Positions 7,008 through 8,516 of a stretch of 8,516 nucleotides of DNA are shown here, one piece after another. The notes under the pieces were generated by a model, which did no database searches, was not told where the DNA came from, and saw only the letters and a program-made list of their open reading frames with translations. The stretch is from Mariprofundaceae bacterium. GTDB taxonomy: Bacteria > Pseudomonadota > Zetaproteobacteria > Mariprofundales > Mariprofundaceae. Numbering within the stretch: position 1 is the stretch's first letter; each line of letters begins with the position of its first letter. Made by a program: the position numbers and the translations under genes. Location of the stretch: NCBI GenBank assembly GCA_027075825.1, contig JALSZZ010000285.1, forward strand, positions 1 to 8,516, written 5' to 3'.

Positions 7008-8180
7008 ATGAAAGCAGCCGCACCGCATTACATGCAGGACATGGAGAAGGCAGCGCCGGGGCATCGTTTTTCGCTCTACTTCCAGGGCTGGAAGAGCGAC
7101 TGGACGCTGGATGATACTAACAAGCAGGATTCGTTGCAGAATATTACCAGTAAAGGCTCCGATGATGTAAAGCGTTTGGCTGCTCTGCAACAGCGTCAAC
7201 AGCAGATCAAGGCAAGCATGCCACAGGAAGATGTGTTCGACATCCAGGCCAAAAGCACTGCTCCCTTTGTTACCGGCATGGGCTACGAACACCCACTGGA
7301 GAACGGCTTTGCCTTCCTCAATCCCTATGGCCTGCCCTATTTGCCCGGCTCGTCGGTCAAGGGTGTGCTGCGATGCGCCGCAGAAGAACTTGGGATTGAA
7401 GAGGAAGCCATTGAAGTGCTGTTTGGCAGCAGCAAGGATGACGAAGGCAGACGCGGCGCACTGAATGTTCAGGATGTGTTTCCACAAGGTACATTGAGCG
7501 TGGAAATTATGACACCTCATCATTCCGGCTATCTGCAGGATAAGGGAACGCCCCACGATTCGGAACAACCCGTTCCGATCCCTTTTCTCACCATTGCGCC
7601 AAATGCCAGCTTCCACTTTTATGTGCAGCGTATTGGCAATACCGGCGACCACGACTGGCAAGCCATTCTGCGCCAGTGCTTTGAACATGCCTTCGATTGG
7701 CTCGGTTTTGGTGCCAAGACAAGTGTAGGCTACGGGGCGATGATGGAAGACCCCGCTGAAATTGCGCGCCGTCAGCGAGAGGAAGAAGAACGCCAGCAAG
7801 CAGAAAGGGAGCAAAAGGCAGCGGAGGAAGCGCAACGCAGGCAGCAAGAGGAAGAAGAACGCCGCAAGGCGGAACTTGCCGCTATGCCTGAACACCAGCG
7901 TGTGCTAAAGGAAGCAGAGGAGAAACTCAGCTCCCTGCAATCACGCATGAGCGCACTGGATAAAAGTGGCTTTGGCGAGTTGCGCGGCCTGATCAAGCGT
8001 TTATTAACTCAGGCAGAAGGCTGGGATAGCCATGGAAAATGCGAATGCGCTGACTGGATTGAGCATGCGTTAAATCAGCAAGAGCACGGCTGGCGACATC
8101 TCGACTTTAGCTCCAAAAAACGCAAATCCTGGGAAACAAAGCTGCGTACCGAGCTGGAAAAACTCCGCAACAGCGCGTAA
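7008..8180 (+). CDS. cmr6: Type III-B CRISPR RAMP protein Cmr6 with a coiled-coil C-terminal extension
   Basis: Cmr6 is a Cas7-like RAMP subunit that caps the Cmr filament beside Cmr1 at the crRNA 3' side. The 390-residue product has a helical N-terminal stretch (to about 70), then FDIQAKSTAPFVTGMGYEHP, and LPYLPGSSVKGVLRCAAEEL with the family's GSSVKG turn at 114-119. The glycine-rich GFGAKTSVGYGAM (233-245) closes the RAMP fold. Beyond this the protein keeps going. Residues 254-291 are an Arg/Glu/Gln/Ala-rich coiled coil, and 292-390 form a charged, probably helical domain ending in LRTELEKLRNSA. The extension makes the protein longer than a minimal Cmr6. The ATG at 7008 follows AAGGAG, 13 nt after the DUF2283-like stop. 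It is separated from cmr5 by the two small genes. The RAMP part is certain; the tail's role is unknown. Confidence 0.94.
   Translation: MKAAAPHYMQDMEKAAPGHRFSLYFQGWKSDWTLDDTNKQDSLQNITSKGSDDVKRLAALQQRQQQIKASMPQEDVFDIQAKSTAPFVTGMGYEHPLENGFAFLNPYGLPYLPGSSVKGVLRCAAEELGIEEEAIEVLFGSSKDDEGRRGALNVQDVFPQGTLSVEIMTPHHSGYLQDKGTPHDSEQPVPIPFLTIAPNASFHFYVQRIGNTGDHDWQAILRQCFEHAFDWLGFGAKTSVGYGAMMEDPAEIARRQREEEERQQAEREQKAAEEAQRRQQEEEERRKAELAAMPEHQRVLKEAEEKLSSLQSRMSALDKSGFGELRGLIKRLLTQAEGWDSHGKCECADWIEHALNQQEHGWRHLDFSSKKRKSWETKLRTELEKLRNSA
7778..7863 (+). repeat. Internal direct repeat encoding the Cmr6 coiled coil
   Basis: The 17-nt string AGAGGAAGAAGAACGCC occurs at 7778-7794 and again at 7847-7863, 69 nt (23 codons) apart and in the same frame. 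Both encode E-E-E-E-R. It suggests that the coiled coil grew by internal duplication or is held by low-complexity codon choice. Confidence 0.7.
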
Positions 8181-8184
8181 CCCC

Positions 8185-8238
8185 CATAAGACGCATAAGT
8201 CCCATAAGACCTATACGTCCCATAGGACTTATATCCCC
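8185..8238. repeat. Downstream 9-nt tandem repeat tract (6 degenerate units)
   Basis: Six consecutive units: CATAAGACG, CATAAGTCC, CATAAGACC, TATACGTCC, CATAGGACT, TATATCCCC. The first five cores alternate GAC/GTC. ATAAGTCC (8195-8202) is an exact reverse complement of GGACTTAT (8225-8232), and CCTAT (8210-8214) of ATAGG (8222-8226), so nested hairpins are possible. There is no T-run after them, so I do not call a terminator. Positions 8199-8233 match 162-196 upstream of cmr1 with two mismatches. The tract fills most of the gap between cmr6 and the next gene. Confidence 0.85.
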
Positions 8239-8254
8239 AACCAAGGAGCCGCCG

Positions 8255-8516
8255 ATGAACAAAGTGTATATGCTGCCACCGCACGGCAACTACGAGCAGC
8301 TACGCTCTTACCAGAAAACGGTGATTATTTACGACCTCACCTACCGGTTTTGCGAGCGCTTTTTGCGCAAAGGGGATCGCACCATTGACCAGATGGTGCA
8401 GGCGGCGCGCTCTGGTAAGCCCTGCCCTTTACCCGCAAATGTCGCACTCGCTGGTTATCAGGCTGTTAGCCGCAAGGCGCATTTTCGCAGGCATAGTGGT
8501 GCTATACCAAGAAAAT
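8255..8516 (+). CDS. Four-helix-bundle suffix-domain protein, N-terminal part, interrupted or cut by the window end
   Basis: The ATG at 8255 has AAGGAG at 8243-8248. The first 55 residues fit the four-helix-bundle suffix-domain family: MLPPHGNYEQLRSYQKTVII near the start, then FCERF, and DRTIDQMVQAARSGK (41-55). Family members normally go on with a QNIVEGS-like motif and a second helix pair. Here the frame stays open to the window edge, but from codon 56 (8420) it reads PCPLPANVALAGYQAV, with no family resemblance. The gene is therefore probably disrupted by an insertion or junction near 8419, and only 8255-8419 should be taken as real family sequence. The family is related to the S23/Avd type of four-helix bundles; its cellular role is not established. 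It sits right after the 9-nt repeat tract. Confidence 0.7.
   Translation, partial: MNKVYMLPPHGNYEQLRSYQKTVIIYDLTYRFCERFLRKGDRTIDQMVQAARSGKPCPLPANVALAGYQAVSRKAHFRRHSGAIPRK
8420..8516. mobile_element. Possible end of an inserted element or dispersed repeat
   Basis: Family similarity of the host gene ends at 8419, and the following 97 nt, starting CCCTGCCCTTTACCCGC, look like unrelated DNA. Within it is a dyad centred near 8499: ATTTTC (8481-8486) faces GAAAAT (8511-8516), and ATAG (8493-8496) faces CTAT (8502-8505), with GG/CC also paired between them. No transposase, far end or target duplication can be seen because the window stops. An insertion-sequence end or a small repeat element is the best guess; an assembly junction is the alternative. 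Confidence 0.35.

Noticed and set aside
6921..7895. Long open frame on the minus strand (324 codons) opposite cmr6
   Set aside because: It is the antisense of a well-supported cmr6 frame, has low-complexity Leu/Phe runs mirroring the Glu/Arg coiled coil, and has no family resemblance.
8195..8232. Hairpin after cmr6 as a rho-independent terminator
   Set aside because: The 8-bp stem has a 22-nt loop, is not GC-rich and has no following T-run. It is better explained by the symmetry of the repeat units.
8075..8284. Minus-strand frames with Tyr-Gly/Ser rhythm across the downstream repeats
   Set aside because: The periodic peptide is only the translation of the 9-nt units, and the frame runs antisense into cmr6 with no ribosome site that I can see.

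Overview
The window carries a complete set of the six core type III-B CRISPR (Cmr) effector genes, all on the + strand, in the order cmr1, cas10/cmr2, cmr3, cmr4, cmr5, [two small non-Cmr genes], cmr6. Gene content, moderately high GC and clean Shine-Dalgarno sites suggest a proteobacterium. The downstream four-helix-bundle suffix protein is a family I associate with environmental Gram-negatives. The species cannot be named from the sequence.

Layout: 2-133 is the 3' end of an unidentified upstream gene. 130-222 is a 30-codon mini-ORF that runs through a tract of 9-nt tandem repeats and joins the upstream gene to cmr1 by ATGA stop/start overlaps on both sides. 219-6543 holds cmr1 to cmr5, packed with ATGA overlaps or gaps of a few bases. 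6540-6994 holds a DUF4258-like gene and a DUF2283-like gene, a pair resembling a toxin-antitoxin module, set between cmr5 and cmr6. 7008-8180 is cmr6, with an unusual charged coiled-coil and helical C-terminal extension. 8185-8238 is a second 9-nt repeat tract, nearly identical in its core to the one upstream of cmr1. 8255 to the end is the start of a four-helix-bundle suffix protein whose family resemblance stops abruptly at about 8419. What follows may be the end of an inserted element.

How the genes work together: Cmr4 and Cmr5 form the filament along the crRNA, Cmr2 and Cmr3 form the base that recognises the crRNA 5' tag, and Cmr1 and Cmr6 cap the other end. Cmr4 keeps the aspartate expected to cut target RNA. 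Cas10 keeps a GGDD cyclase motif, so cyclic-oligoadenylate signalling is predicted, but no recognisable CARF effector lies in the window. No CRISPR array, cas1, cas2 or cas6 is present, so crRNAs must come from elsewhere.

The points most worth a second look are the toxin-antitoxin-like pair inside the effector operon, the matching 9-nt repeat tracts bracketing the cassette with one of them translated as a mini-ORF, the Cmr6 extension, and the break in the last gene.
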